A DNA stretch of 64,000 bases. Origin: Nitrospiraceae bacterium. GTDB taxonomy: Bacteria > Nitrospirota > Nitrospiria > Nitrospirales > Nitrospiraceae. Positions 26,638-35,419 of the stretch are shown piece by piece; position 1 is the first letter of the stretch; every line of letters begins with the position of its first letter. A model generated the notes under the pieces. That model did not search any database and had not been told where the DNA came from. It was given only the letters and a program-made list of their open reading frames with translations. Location: assembly GCA_919902505.1 (NCBI GenBank), contig CAKKRE010000018.1:88377-152376 (forward strand). Direction: 5' to 3'. A program made the translations under genes and the position numbers.

Positions 26638-27717
26638 ATGCGGCAAGGGGCCATCTTCTCTCTCAGTCTCATCACGAGCGTTCCGCTCTTCTGCCTGGTT
26701 GTTCTCGTATCCCAGGTTGAGTTATCGGCGGCCTCGCCCACGTCATCTGAATCGGCCCGGCGCAGTTATGAGCGGGGCGTCACGTTGTTTCGCGAAGGCA
26801 ATGCCGACGGCGCGATCGAGGCATTGAAGAAGGCCTTGGCACAGAATCCCAAGCTGGCCGAGGCCTACCATGTGTTGGGACTCGTCTATTTCCAGAATAA
26901 GCGCAATCCCGATGAGGCGATCCAGGCCTACAAGCAGTCGCTGAAATTGGGGCCGGCTTCCGCGGAGATTCTGAACGATCTCGCCGATGTGTATCTGGCG
27001 CAAGGGCGTGGCAGCGACGCGGAGGGGGTGTTGCGGCAGGCGCTGGATATCGCGCCTGGAAACGAAGAGGCCCATCTGGATCTGGCGCGCCTCTATGAAG
27101 AGCGGCATGATCGCGCGAATGCCGCGAAGATGTATCAGTCCCTCCTGCGGGTGCGTCCCGACCATGCCGATGCCCTGTATCATTTAGCGAGTCTCTACGA
27201 CAGTCAAGGGGACCTCAGGCTGGCCCGCGAGTATTTGTCCCGTCTTACACAGGCGAACCCCGGGCATGCGGATGCCTGGTATCTCCTCGGGCGACTGGCC
27301 GAGCGCGGCAACGACCTCAACGCCGCCGCCACTGCATTCAAGGAAGCCATTGCGGTCAAGGCCGATCTGGTCGATGCCCATTACAACCTGGGGTTTGTCT
27401 ATCGGAGTCAGGGACTGCTGGCAGAAGCCGAACGGGAATTCCTGGAGGTGATCCGGTATCGCCCCGAATATGCGGAGGCCCATTTAAATTTGGGCATGGT
27501 CTACACCAGCTTGAACCGGCTGGAGGAGGCGGAGAAGGAGCACGAGCGAGCGGTGGCCCTCAAGCCTCAATCGGCGGAGGCCCACTATAACCTCGGGGTC
27601 TTTTACGAGCTTCATCGCAAGGACATGGGGCGGGCGCTGGCGCAATACCGGCGCTATCGGGATCTCGGCGGCCGGGACGAGAGGGTCGAGCGCATCATCG
27701 GCATAGGCGGGCCGTAA
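26638..27717 (+). CDS. Secreted tetratricopeptide-repeat protein
   Basis: A 359-residue protein with an N-terminal signal peptide or anchor (hydrophobic residues about 6-28, ending VELSAASP) followed by about nine TPR units of 34 residues, recognisable by repeated patterns such as AEAYHVLGLVYF, AEILNDLADVYLAQG, VDAHYNLGFVYRSQG, AEAHLNLGMVYTSL and AEAHYNLGVFYELH. TPR arrays are protein-protein scaffolds, here on the periplasmic side. No partner can be named. I chose the ATG at 26638 because it gives a clean signal sequence; the frame is open further upstream. Confidence 0.8.
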   Translation: MRQGAIFSLSLITSVPLFCLVVLVSQVELSAASPTSSESARRSYERGVTLFREGNADGAIEALKKALAQNPKLAEAYHVLGLVYFQNKRNPDEAIQAYKQSLKLGPASAEILNDLADVYLAQGRGSDAEGVLRQALDIAPGNEEAHLDLARLYEERHDRANAAKMYQSLLRVRPDHADALYHLASLYDSQGDLRLAREYLSRLTQANPGHADAWYLLGRLAERGNDLNAAATAFKEAIAVKADLVDAHYNLGFVYRSQGLLAEAEREFLEVIRYRPEYAEAHLNLGMVYTSLNRLEEAEKEHERAVALKPQSAEAHYNLGVFYELHRKDMGRALAQYRRYRDLGGRDERVERIIGIGGP

Positions 27718-27758
27718 CCGGCCCCGGCCGAACGACCCTTGGAGGCCAAAAAGTTGCG

Positions 27759-27788
27759 TTGACGCTCCGTCGGTCAGTTTGTTACCAT
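27759..27788 (+). promoter_or_regulatory. Candidate sigma70-type promoter
   Basis: TTGACG (27759-27764), 18-bp spacer, TACCAT (27783-27788), 27 bp before the ATG of the first small His/Cys protein. The same TTGACG-N18-TAC..T layout occurs before nikR and the site-2 protease gene. Confidence 0.4.
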
Positions 27789-27814
27789 GCCCCCCATATT
27801 CTCGGTCCTGCTCT

Positions 27815-28120
27815 ATGCGTAGTCCTCATTTTAGAAGCATCGTCTGGGTTGTCGCTTTCGCCGTCATCGCTTTATTGGCAGTGACGACCGGGAGTGCGGT
27901 CGCGCACGAACTTCAACATGCCGCGCATCACGATGCCGGCATGCATGGATCCGGCATTTGTGCCTGGATGTGTGCGACGGCCGGGGTGCATGTGGTGACC
28001 CCCGTTCATTCGACGCATCTGTTCACCGTGGCCGGTGACGCTTCGTTCCGCTCTGACACTGTGCTCTTACCCCAGCGACTCGCCCCGAGTCGGCCTCGCG
28101 CTCCACCCCTGTTCGCCTAA
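27815..28120 (+). CDS. Small His/Cys membrane protein, CxWxC-RAPP family (copy 1)
   Basis: A 101-residue protein: an N-terminal hydrophobic segment (about 7-29), then HELQHAAHHDAGMHGSG rich in His, ICAWMCATAG with two Cys, and a C-terminal PRAPPLFA. The same layout recurs in three further genes here (31959, 35416, 44745). It resembles DUF2946/CopL-like small proteins often found beside copper or other metal TonB receptors, ending in R-A/G-P-P. A role in metal sensing or periplasmic metal binding is an inference. The ATG at 27815 was preferred over a TTG 36 nt upstream. It precedes a beta-propeller gene by 132 bp. Confidence 0.65.
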   Translation: MRSPHFRSIVWVVAFAVIALLAVTTGSAVAHELQHAAHHDAGMHGSGICAWMCATAGVHVVTPVHSTHLFTVAGDASFRSDTVLLPQRLAPSRPRAPPLFA

Positions 28121-28252
28121 TCCAAGTCTCCGTTGTGCCTGTCCCGCTCCGCGACGCACTGTCGCAGAGCCCGAGGAAACAGTTCGGCGAGGTGTCTCGC
28201 ATGCTGTGGGTGCATTCCTTCTTTCAGCTCGTCGGAATACGAGGACACTGCG

Positions 28253-29530
28253 ATGGTCCCTGTGCGTGAGATCGGCGTTGCCCTGTGTGGTGCTGCGACC
28301 CTGCTGACCCTCGTCGGCTTCAGCAGCGGAGCCTCTGCCCACAATGAATCCCAGGCTGTCACGATGCTCGGGGCGCCGCTTACGCTCGTCCAGTCCACCA
28401 CGGCGCTTTCTCCCCCCACGCTTCGGTTTCATCGCGATGGACGTTTGCACGCGGCCTGGATTGAAAAAAACGGGGTGCAGGGGGAGGTGAAGGCCGCAGC
28501 TATTCCCGCTGATCACTCGTCGGTCGCCCAGGTGTCCGTCAATCCGCCGGGTGCCGGGCCGGAAGCCGTGCATCAATCACCGGGTTTCGCCATAGGCGGT
28601 GACGGAGAACAGTTCGTCACCTGGTCATCCGCCAATAAGAACTCCGGAGCATTATTCGCCTCGGATCTCCAGCTGGCTCGATCCGCCGACAGGGGTGCAC
28701 GTTTTGTTCAGTCGCCGGTGCAGGTCAATGACGATGGCGTGGCTATTTCGCATACCTTCGAGCATGTGGTTGCCGGAAAAAATGGCGAGGTCTATGTCGC
28801 ATGGCTGGATGGGCGGAGCAAGGACCGGAGCGGGGCGGGGATCATGTTCGCTTGCTCGCCGGACCATGGCGCCACGGTCGGCAAGAATCTCGTCCTCGAC
28901 GGAATGGCCTGTCCCTGTTGTCGTCCGATGCTCGCGCAGGCGCCGGATGGGTCGTTGTGGGTCGCCTGGCGTAAGACCTTCGAGGGCAATGTGCGGGACA
29001 TTGTGGTTGCGCGTTCGACCGACCAGGGCCGGACCTTTTCCCCGCCGACCGTCGTCAGTCGGGACGGATGGGTATTTGACGCCTGTCCCCATCGGGGTCC
29101 CTCGATCGCATTCGATGGCCGAGGACGCCTCTACATCGGGTGGTACACCGAGGGCAAGGACGAACAGCCGCGCCTCTTCATCTCAACATCGGACGATCAG
29201 GGCGCGACGTTTTCCGCGCCGGTGGCGCTGCACAATGCCGCAACCTCTCTGCCGGACAATCTCCACATGGCCGTCCATCCGGATGGTCGGGTCGTGGCGG
29301 TGTGGGAGGAAGTGACGGGGGTGCGGAAGCGCGTGGTGATGCGGGTTTCTGACGATCGCGGGCAGACATTCGGCCCGATGCAGACCTTGAGCCGCGGCTC
29401 CAAGGCCGAGCATCCGACCGTGGCTATCCACGACAGTGGAGCGGTGGCATTGGGCTGGACCGAACATGCCTTTCCGCACAACAGAATTATCGTACAACAA
29501 GGGCAATTGTCGCGCGTGGTGACACCCTAG
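28253..29530 (+). CDS. Secreted sialidase-like beta-propeller with CPCCR/ACPHR motifs (copy 1)
   Basis: A 425-residue protein with a signal peptide (cleavage near ASA-HN, 29/30) and a BNR/sialidase-type propeller. Asp boxes are seen as SADRGARF, STDQGRTF, SDDQGATF and SDDRGQTF. No sialidase Arg triad or Asp/Glu/Tyr catalytic set is evident, so sialidase activity is unlikely. CPCCR (220-224) and ACPHR (277-281) provide four Cys and one His that are kept at identical positions in the paralogue at 33572, suggesting a metal or redox site. GAGGA lies 7 nt before the ATG at 28253. Neighbouring small His/Cys protein, TonB and TlpA genes support a periplasmic metal role. Confidence 0.75.
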   Translation: MVPVREIGVALCGAATLLTLVGFSSGASAHNESQAVTMLGAPLTLVQSTTALSPPTLRFHRDGRLHAAWIEKNGVQGEVKAAAIPADHSSVAQVSVNPPGAGPEAVHQSPGFAIGGDGEQFVTWSSANKNSGALFASDLQLARSADRGARFVQSPVQVNDDGVAISHTFEHVVAGKNGEVYVAWLDGRSKDRSGAGIMFACSPDHGATVGKNLVLDGMACPCCRPMLAQAPDGSLWVAWRKTFEGNVRDIVVARSTDQGRTFSPPTVVSRDGWVFDACPHRGPSIAFDGRGRLYIGWYTEGKDEQPRLFISTSDDQGATFSAPVALHNAATSLPDNLHMAVHPDGRVVAVWEEVTGVRKRVVMRVSDDRGQTFGPMQTLSRGSKAEHPTVAIHDSGAVALGWTEHAFPHNRIIVQQGQLSRVVTP

Positions 29531-29570
29531 CGCGGCACCGGAAGTGCGACGACAACGACGGAATAATTCG

Positions 29571-29694
29571 CAGGATGCTCAAAAAGGCCGTCCAGCAAGG
29601 CCGCAGCAAGCGAAGGGGCGAAGCGTACTGTTCCCGTACGGTGAGGCTCTGAACGCCGCGAGAACGAAGCTGGCGGACTTTTTCAGCATTCTGC
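29571..29694. repeat. Large inverted-repeat element with CGTAC core hairpin (copy 1)
   Basis: Outer arms CAGGATGCTCAAAAAGGCCG (from 29571, extending to 29596) and GCTGGCGGACTTTTTCAGCA (from 29669) are imperfect inverted repeats of about 25 bp. The inner core at 29620-29646 reads, in reverse, CCTCACCGTAC-N6-GTACGCTTC. The cores at 50776-50804 and 63870-63898 share CCTCAaCGTAC-N6-GTACGCcT. Confidence 0.65.
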
Positions 29695-29713
29695 AGGAGC
29701 AAGGGGAGGAGTC

Positions 29714-30172
29714 ATGAAGACGCAGGTGGATCGGCGAGTGGGACGGATGGGGCTGTACGGGTTGGTGGGATTGGCGCTCATGCTGTGGGCGCCGGGCGTG
29801 TCCGCCGCCGATGGAAAGGCGGAGAAGTCTTTCACTATTGCAGTGACCGACCAGCAGGGGGTCGAGACCGAGCTGAAGAACGGCATCTTCTATTGGGAAG
29901 AAAAAATGAGTGAGACCTCGTTCGTCCCGCATGAGTTGCGGCACCTGCCGGCCAAGCGCGGCACGGCAACGGTCAATATCAAGTTCGACCAGATCAAGCA
30001 GATTGAGATCAAGCTCGGCGCCGACAAGACTGCGCCGGCCATGACGGTGACCTTAACGAACGGCAAGAACGGGGAATTTACGCCTGCCGTCAGCGGCAGC
30101 TTCAAGGGCGAATCGGATTTCGGCCAGGTCGAAGTACCGATCGGATCTGTATCCAAGGTGATGTTCAAGTAA
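29714..30172 (+). CDS. Periplasmic protein of unknown function
   Basis: A 152-residue protein with a signal peptide (hydrophobic 12-28, cleavage near VSA-AD). The mature part (about 120 residues) has a beta-rich look: FTIAVTDQQGVETELKNGIFYWEE, TATVNIKFDQIKQIEIK, APAMTVTLTNGKNGEF, FGQVEVPIGSVSKVMFK. I do not recognise the family. AGGGGAGGAG ahead of the ATG is a strong ribosome site. It stands 35 bp before tonB and is probably co-transcribed, so a role linked to the TonB system or its substrate is possible. Confidence 0.7.
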   Translation: MKTQVDRRVGRMGLYGLVGLALMLWAPGVSAADGKAEKSFTIAVTDQQGVETELKNGIFYWEEKMSETSFVPHELRHLPAKRGTATVNIKFDQIKQIEIKLGADKTAPAMTVTLTNGKNGEFTPAVSGSFKGESDFGQVEVPIGSVSKVMFK

Positions 30173-30206
30173 GGGCGGAACGTCTCGTTTCGAAAGGACG
30201 TGTCCC

Positions 30207-31349
30207 ATGGAGAATGTGCTCGTGGCGCAATCGTGGCAACCGAAGCGGTCGATGACAGGGTGGGGAGTCTCGTTCCTGTTGCACGCCTGCCTCGCGCTTG
30301 CCGCATTCGGGCTGATGCCGACAATGGCCATGATGGCGGAGAAAGAGCCGTTCAAATGGGATGTGGCGCTGGTCGAGGCTCCGCGCGAAGTGGTGCGCCA
30401 GGAAGAGCCGGCTCCGGTCCCGGAGGTGCAGCCTCCCGCTCCGACTCCCGTAAAGCCGCGACCTGAGCCGGTGCGTGCCGTGCCACCGTCGCCTCAGCCG
30501 GTGCAACGTCAGGTCGAAACGCGGGTGGTGCCGCAGGCGATCCAACGTGAGGTGCAGCCGGTCGTCGAAACCGTTCGTCCGCAGGAGCAGATTCAGCCGG
30601 CCAGGGAAGTGGTGCAGGTACAGGCGAAGCCCAACGAGCCGCAGGAGATTCAAAAAACGGAGCCGTTGATGCAAGCGGCGGTGCCTGCCGAGGTGGTACG
30701 GGAAACCGCCGCAGCCGTCGAGCAGACGGTGGTGGAGGCGGCGCCGGTGACCGCTCAGACTTATCAGGCCCAGGCGGTGGTCAGTGCGCCGTCGGTGGTG
30801 GAGACGAGGTCTGAACCGATCGTCACGGCGAGCGCTCCGGTCGTGCAGGCTGCTCCGGCGACTGAACCGGCTCCGTCGGGTCCGGCCCCGGCCGTGGAGG
30901 CCGTCGCCGCCGTCAGTGAGCCGGTGGCCGCTCCTCCGGCTCCGGCGGAACCGGTCGCTGCCGCCCCTGCGCCAGTGGCTGCAGAGCAGCCGGATCCAGC
31001 GACGTTACAAGAACATCAAGTCGTGGCGCGCGTGGCGACGCCGAGGCCTGCCACCAAAGCCGACTATGGGTGGCTGGCCGAATCGCTGCATCGCCGCATT
31101 ATCGAACTCCGGCATTATCCCAGCACCGCGCGCTTGAACGGCTGGGAGGGCAAAGTCGTCTTGAAGGTCTCGATCCGCCAGGACGGGCAGCTGAAAGATG
31201 TCGAGGTGGTGAAAAGTTCAGGGCATGAGTCGTTGGATCAGGCGGCGATGGAAGCGGTGCGCCGCGCCTGTCCGCTGCACATGAAACATGAATTGACCGC
31301 GCCGATGGTCGTGCTGCATCTGCCGGTCAGTTACAGTCTGAACCGATAG
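30207..31349 (+). CDS. TonB family energy transducer
   Basis: A 380-residue protein: short cytoplasmic N-terminus, single membrane anchor (about residues 18-40, SFLLHACLALAAFGLMP), a very long Pro/Glu/Val/Ala-rich periplasmic spacer (about 55-285, longer than E. coli TonB whose total is 239), and a C-terminal TonB domain with YPSTARLNGWEGKVVLKVSI and VVKSSGHESLDQAAMEAVRRACP. It would carry proton-motive energy to TonB-dependent receptors such as those at 35846, 40004 and 61780. No exbB or exbD is in the window. The end (HLPVSYSLNR) matches the family terminus. Confidence 0.9.
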   Translation: MENVLVAQSWQPKRSMTGWGVSFLLHACLALAAFGLMPTMAMMAEKEPFKWDVALVEAPREVVRQEEPAPVPEVQPPAPTPVKPRPEPVRAVPPSPQPVQRQVETRVVPQAIQREVQPVVETVRPQEQIQPAREVVQVQAKPNEPQEIQKTEPLMQAAVPAEVVRETAAAVEQTVVEAAPVTAQTYQAQAVVSAPSVVETRSEPIVTASAPVVQAAPATEPAPSGPAPAVEAVAAVSEPVAAPPAPAEPVAAAPAPVAAEQPDPATLQEHQVVARVATPRPATKADYGWLAESLHRRIIELRHYPSTARLNGWEGKVVLKVSIRQDGQLKDVEVVKSSGHESLDQAAMEAVRRACPLHMKHELTAPMVVLHLPVSYSLNR

Positions 31350-31370
31350 GATCGGTCTGGAGGGTACATT

Positions 31371-31952
31371 ATGCATGGTCGATCACAAGTCTGCCGGTTG
31401 CTAACACGAGTTCAAAGGCACCCTGTACGAAATATGCTTGTAACGGCGTTGTTGCTGTCGAGTCTTGCAGGATCGGTCTGGGCGATGGGCTCACGGCCGC
31501 CGGCTGCCGGCATGCCGGCCAGCGGGTTCTCGCTGACTGACCTCAACGGCAAGACGCATAGTCTGGAACAATACAAGGGGAAGGTTGTATTGCTCAATTT
31601 CTGGGCCACCTGGTGCAAGCCCTGCACAACGGAAATGCCCGCGATGCAGACGGCATACGATCAGCTGCGTGAGAAGGGATTTGTCGTGTTAGCGGTGAAC
31701 GAGTTGGAAGACGAAGGCAAGGTTCGCGAGCACATCGCGGCCTACAAACACACCTTTCCGGTGCTTCTCGATCAGGAAAACAAAGTGGCCAACCAGTACG
31801 GGGTCTTCGGCTTGCCTGTGAGCGTGTTCATCGATCAGCACGGGGTGGTGCAGGAATACATTAAGGGTGGGTTACTGACGGAAGTCAGGATCCACGATAT
31901 CGTCGGTCGGATTCAGAGCGCAGCGCCTGTAAAGGCAGCGGCGCTTCGTTAA
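31371..31952 (+). CDS. TlpA-like periplasmic thiol:disulfide oxidoreductase (copy 1)
   Basis: A 193-residue thioredoxin-fold protein with an N-terminal hydrophobic segment (about 22-38) as anchor or signal and the redox motif WCKPC (C82, C85) in LLNFWATWCKPCTTEMP. The cis-Pro loop GVFGLPVSVFID is present. TlpA/ResA proteins reduce periplasmic disulfides, for example in cytochrome c or copper-centre maturation. GGAGGG precedes the ATG by a good distance. It follows tonB by 21 bp and precedes a small His/Cys protein by 6 bp, an arrangement repeated at 34886/35416. Confidence 0.9.
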   Translation: MHGRSQVCRLLTRVQRHPVRNMLVTALLLSSLAGSVWAMGSRPPAAGMPASGFSLTDLNGKTHSLEQYKGKVVLLNFWATWCKPCTTEMPAMQTAYDQLREKGFVVLAVNELEDEGKVREHIAAYKHTFPVLLDQENKVANQYGVFGLPVSVFIDQHGVVQEYIKGGLLTEVRIHDIVGRIQSAAPVKAAALR

Positions 31953-31958
31953 GGGTCT

Positions 31959-32267
31959 ATGACCAGGACGCAGCACATCATGGTGAGTGTTCTGTTAGCC
32001 GGCTCGTTGCTGGCGCTCCAGGGGCTTGTCTATCCCCATGCGTTGGAACATGTATCGCACCATGCCCGGCATGGGGCCGACGTGCACAGCACTGTGCTCT
32101 GTTCCTGGATGTGTGCGGCCGGACAGGATCTCGATATCGTGGTAGGGTTGTTTCACGTCGCTGTCCCCCTGATCGGTCACGTCGATCCCCTGGTGTCCGA
32201 TTCGTTGCCGGTCGAGTCTTCCGCCCTGTGGGCCTCGCGGGGGCCCCCCGCTCCCTCTCTTTCCTGA
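31959..32267 (+). CDS. Small His/Cys membrane protein, CxWxC-RGPP family (copy 2)
   Basis: A 102-residue protein with a hydrophobic N-terminus (about 8-25), the His cluster HALEHVSHHARHGADVH, LCSWMCAAG, a second hydrophobic stretch (IVVGLFHVAVPLIGHV) and a C-terminal SRGPPAPS. It is the second of four paralogues; the shared pattern is His cluster, CxWxC, then R(A/G)PP near the end. It starts 6 bp after the tlpA-like gene, so the two are one transcription unit. Function unknown; metal binding is inferred from His and Cys content and neighbours. Confidence 0.65.
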   Translation: MTRTQHIMVSVLLAGSLLALQGLVYPHALEHVSHHARHGADVHSTVLCSWMCAAGQDLDIVVGLFHVAVPLIGHVDPLVSDSLPVESSALWASRGPPAPSLS

Positions 32268-32392
32268 ACCGTTTTATCGGTTCAGAACCGTCATCCATTA
32301 ACTAGTCACTGCGGAGGGTATGCCGGAGGCTGATGTCGGCTTCAGGTGTCATTTTGCAGCATCCTCCGCGTCCCAAGAAAGGATCGTGTGTC

Positions 32393-33508
32393 ATGCGGTA
32401 CCCAGGTAGAAGATGGCTCGTGTCCCTGTTGAGTGCAGTGAGTGTGTTCGGTGTTGGCGTCGCCTCGGCGCCGTCGGCCCATGCGGCCTGCGGCGCCGTG
32501 ACCTGTTTTGTGGTGATCGGATCGCAGCAGCAGGTGCCCCAAGCCGGCCTGCTGACGTTTAATTCAATCTACAACTATACCCCCATGCGTTTGTTGGACG
32601 GGACGTCGGGCATCATTCCCGCCATCAACCAAGATCAGCGTCGTCTGATTCTCGATCACCATCAGGAAACCCGCACAATCACTCAGACGATGACCTTTGA
32701 TTTGAACTACGGCATTACGGATCGATTCGCTGTGCAGGTCACCATTCCCTATCTCTGGCGAACGCATCGCCACATGGACGCCCTAGGGGAGGGTGGGGAG
32801 AACGGCAACGGCGAGCCGGTACACTTCGGGGACAACAATGTCGGCGACATGATTCTCACTGCGAAGTACAACATTCTGCCGACTCTTCGGAGCATGCTCG
32901 TCGCAGGGTTCGGCGTGCAACTTCCGACCGGGAGTACGCAAACCAAGGACAGCGAAGGTCATGTCATGGAGTCGCCGACGCAATTGGGGCGCGGCAATGT
33001 GGGGTTGATCGGGTCGCTGTACCAGACCTACGAATTGATCCCTCATCGGCTGAATCAATTTTCCTATGCCAGTTATCGCCATACGTTTCGGAACAATGAC
33101 GGCTATCAATTCGGGGATGAGTACAATTTGAATATCGGCGCCAATCTGGTCACGCTGCCGTGGTTGGTGCTGATGGGACAGGTCAATTGGCGGTACTTGA
33201 CGCATGACAATATCAGTGCCTCCCTCGAGCAGTCGGCTCCGACGGGTAATGGCGGCGGGGTCGATCCGGCGGTAGTCGACGCGCTTATTGCGAATCGTCG
33301 AGTGCCCGGCACCGGGTCGACGTACTTGGCGTTCTCGCCGGGGTTTCAGGTCAGCTTGGAAGGGTTGATCGATTCCCCGCTCACGAAAATGACCTCCGTG
33401 TATTTTTATTCGCAGATTCCCATTGCCCGGGATTCAAACAATAACCTGGCGCAGGGCACCAGTTTCATTTTCGGTCTCACCAAGTCCTTTCAAATGGTGA
33501 AGTCGTGA
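32393..33508 (+). CDS. Outer-membrane beta-barrel protein
   Basis: A 371-residue protein with a signal peptide (about 1-30, cleavage near AHA-AC) and alternating hydrophobic/polar strands ending in an aromatic residue pattern, such as TMTFDLNYGITDRFAVQVTIPYL, DMILTAKYNIL, SMLVAGFGVQLPTG and TSVYFYSQIPIAR, as in MetA-pathway-type or DUF3187-like porins. A Cys pair lies at the mature N-terminus (ACGAVTCF). It may be a diffusion channel for the substrate handled by its neighbours; the exact family is not certain. AAGAAAGGA precedes the ATG at 32393. It lies between a small His/Cys protein and the second propeller gene. Confidence 0.7.
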   Translation: MRYPGRRWLVSLLSAVSVFGVGVASAPSAHAACGAVTCFVVIGSQQQVPQAGLLTFNSIYNYTPMRLLDGTSGIIPAINQDQRRLILDHHQETRTITQTMTFDLNYGITDRFAVQVTIPYLWRTHRHMDALGEGGENGNGEPVHFGDNNVGDMILTAKYNILPTLRSMLVAGFGVQLPTGSTQTKDSEGHVMESPTQLGRGNVGLIGSLYQTYELIPHRLNQFSYASYRHTFRNNDGYQFGDEYNLNIGANLVTLPWLVLMGQVNWRYLTHDNISASLEQSAPTGNGGGVDPAVVDALIANRRVPGTGSTYLAFSPGFQVSLEGLIDSPLTKMTSVYFYSQIPIARDSNNNLAQGTSFIFGLTKSFQMVKS

Positions 33509-33571
33509 GCCGACCGAGAACATCGTTCTTGGGGGTGGCTCACGAAACCAAGGGGAATAAAGGAAGTCGCC

Positions 33572-34861
33572 ATGTGCTCCAGTAACTGGGTTAGAGAGGG
33601 GTTTTGTTCGTTCATGGCCGTGACCGGTCTGTGGTGTATGACGACCGGGGGGGCGGTCTGGGCGGAGCCGCTCAGCGAGTTTCAGCATAGTCCCAAGCAG
33701 GTGACCGAGCACAAAGTGAAGAGCCTGGTGGGTCCGTCCGTGCAGGTGGATGAACAGGGACGGATCTCCTTGGCCTGGATGGAAGAGGATAAGGATGTGC
33801 GGTCGGTTCTCTACGCCCGCAGCACAGAGGCCGGCGGGCCGATGGGAGCGCCGGTGCGCATCAACCGTCCGGAAGACGTGCCCTATTGGCGGCAGGAAGC
33901 GCCGACTCTGGTGGTGTCCGGGGACGAGGTGTTTGTCACCTGGGGGCTGACGCATCCGAAATCCACTCTGGAGCAACCCCTCGCGACGGAGTTGCGGCTC
34001 AGCCGGTCTACCGATAGCGGCAAGACGTTTCAACCCTCGGTGCTCGTGAACGACGATCCGGGCGTCATTCAGCATACCTTCGACGCCTTGCATCGCGATG
34101 CGGATGGCCGGTTGCACCTGTCCTGGATCGATAAACGCGAGGGGAAAAAAGAGTCGGGCACCTACGTGGCCCGGTCGTTGGACCGGGGCGCGACGATCAC
34201 CACGAATCTCAAGGTGGACGAGGGGACCTGTGTTTGCTGCCGCACGGCGGTGACGAGCGGCCCGGAGGGGATGGTCTACGTGGCCTGGCGGAAGATATTC
34301 GAAGGCAATGTTCGAGAAACGGTCGTGGCGCGTTCGACGGACCACGGGGAGACCTTCGAGGCGCCGGTGATCGTGGGGCACGATCAATGGGTGTTCCCGG
34401 CTTGCCCGCATCGTCCGGCCTCGATGGGTGTCGACCGGCAGGGTCGTCTGTACGTGGTTTGGTACACCGAAGGAACGGACGAAATCCCCGCCGTCTACAT
34501 CGCCTATTCAGACGATCGCGGGAAGAGCTTTTCTGAAAAGCGGAAGTTGAACGTCTCGAAAAACACCTTTCCCGACCATCCGCAGATTGCGGTCGATCCG
34601 GAAGGGCGGATCGTGGCGGTGTGGGAGGAGCAGGCCCCGGTCAAGCGGGATGTGGTGATGAGCGTTTCGATGGATCGTGGCGCCACGTTTACGACGCCGC
34701 ACAAAGTGAACGACAGAAAAAGCCAGACTCCGGTCGTGGCGGTGAATAGTCAGGGCCTGTTTGCCTTGGCTTGGACGGAGCATGGCATGCCGGGCCATAA
34801 AATGGTGATGCAGACCGTGAAGGTCCCTTCGGTGAAGGTGGCGACTGAACCGGTGCGATAG
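33572..34861 (+). CDS. Secreted sialidase-like beta-propeller with CVCCR/ACPHR motifs (copy 2)
   Basis: A 429-residue paralogue of the protein at 28253. After a signal peptide (to about residue 31, VWA-EP) it has Asp boxes STDSGKTF, STDHGETF, SDDRGKSF and SMDRGATF. CVCCR at 220-224 and ACPHR at 277-281 sit at exactly the same residue numbers as in copy 1, and the linking block VAWRK.FEGNVR..VVARSTD.G.TF is almost unchanged, so this is the conserved functional core. Sialidase catalytic residues are not evident. It is followed by a second tlpA-like gene and a third small His/Cys protein, echoing the first module. Confidence 0.75.
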   Translation: MCSSNWVREGFCSFMAVTGLWCMTTGGAVWAEPLSEFQHSPKQVTEHKVKSLVGPSVQVDEQGRISLAWMEEDKDVRSVLYARSTEAGGPMGAPVRINRPEDVPYWRQEAPTLVVSGDEVFVTWGLTHPKSTLEQPLATELRLSRSTDSGKTFQPSVLVNDDPGVIQHTFDALHRDADGRLHLSWIDKREGKKESGTYVARSLDRGATITTNLKVDEGTCVCCRTAVTSGPEGMVYVAWRKIFEGNVRETVVARSTDHGETFEAPVIVGHDQWVFPACPHRPASMGVDRQGRLYVVWYTEGTDEIPAVYIAYSDDRGKSFSEKRKLNVSKNTFPDHPQIAVDPEGRIVAVWEEQAPVKRDVVMSVSMDRGATFTTPHKVNDRKSQTPVVAVNSQGLFALAWTEHGMPGHKMVMQTVKVPSVKVATEPVR

Positions 34862-34885
34862 CCGGGCGGGTTTGTGATTGGAGCG

Positions 34886-35419
34886 ATGATGCCGACGGGA
34901 TTGTTCAGGGGCCTCATGTTGGCGGTTGTGCTGAGCACGACGGCCGGTCCTGTGTGCGCGGAAGATCCCTTCGCCGCGTTGAAAATCGCGCGGGTTGCAC
35001 CGGGCACTGCCGCTGCGGCCTTCGAGTTGCCATCACTTGACGGACGCACAGTGCAACTCGCGGACTTGAAGGGGAAAGTCGTCGTGGTGAATTTCTGGGC
35101 CACCTGGTGCGGGCCCTGCAAAGAAGAAATGCCGGCCTTCGAACGGCTGCGGCAGCAACTGGACCCCGACCGCTTCGTTGTGCTGACCATCACGACCGAC
35201 TTGCAGCGTGCCGGCATCAAACAGTTCCTCGCCAATCTCAACGTGCACCTTCCGGTGTTGTTCGACGAACAGCAGGATGTCTCGCAGGCCTATCTGGTGC
35301 GTGCCTTGCCGACCACGGTGTTCATCGATCGGCAGGGAGCCTTACTGGGCCGCGCTGTCGGACCGCGTGAGTGGGATGCGCCGAACGCGGTGCATGCGTT
35401 GCAGGGGCTGATGCCATGA
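34886..35419 (+). CDS. TlpA-like periplasmic thiol:disulfide oxidoreductase (copy 2)
   Basis: A 177-residue thioredoxin-fold protein with a signal peptide (about 7-25) and the redox motif WCGPC (C75, C78) in VVVNFWATWCGPCKEEMPAFERL, plus the cis-Pro loop RALPTTVFID. Start choice is open: GTG at 34874, ATG at 34886 or ATG at 34889; GGAG at 34880-34883 favours one of the ATGs. The stop overlaps the start of the next small His/Cys protein as ATGA, so their synthesis is coupled. It probably keeps cysteines of the metal-binding neighbours reduced. Confidence 0.88.
   Translation: MMPTGLFRGLMLAVVLSTTAGPVCAEDPFAALKIARVAPGTAAAAFELPSLDGRTVQLADLKGKVVVVNFWATWCGPCKEEMPAFERLRQQLDPDRFVVLTITTDLQRAGIKQFLANLNVHLPVLFDEQQDVSQAYLVRALPTTVFIDRQGALLGRAVGPREWDAPNAVHALQGLMP

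Noticed and set aside
28253..34861. Annotation of the two propellers as true sialidases
   Set aside because: Asp boxes are shared by many propellers; the Arg triad and catalytic residues of sialidases are not visible.
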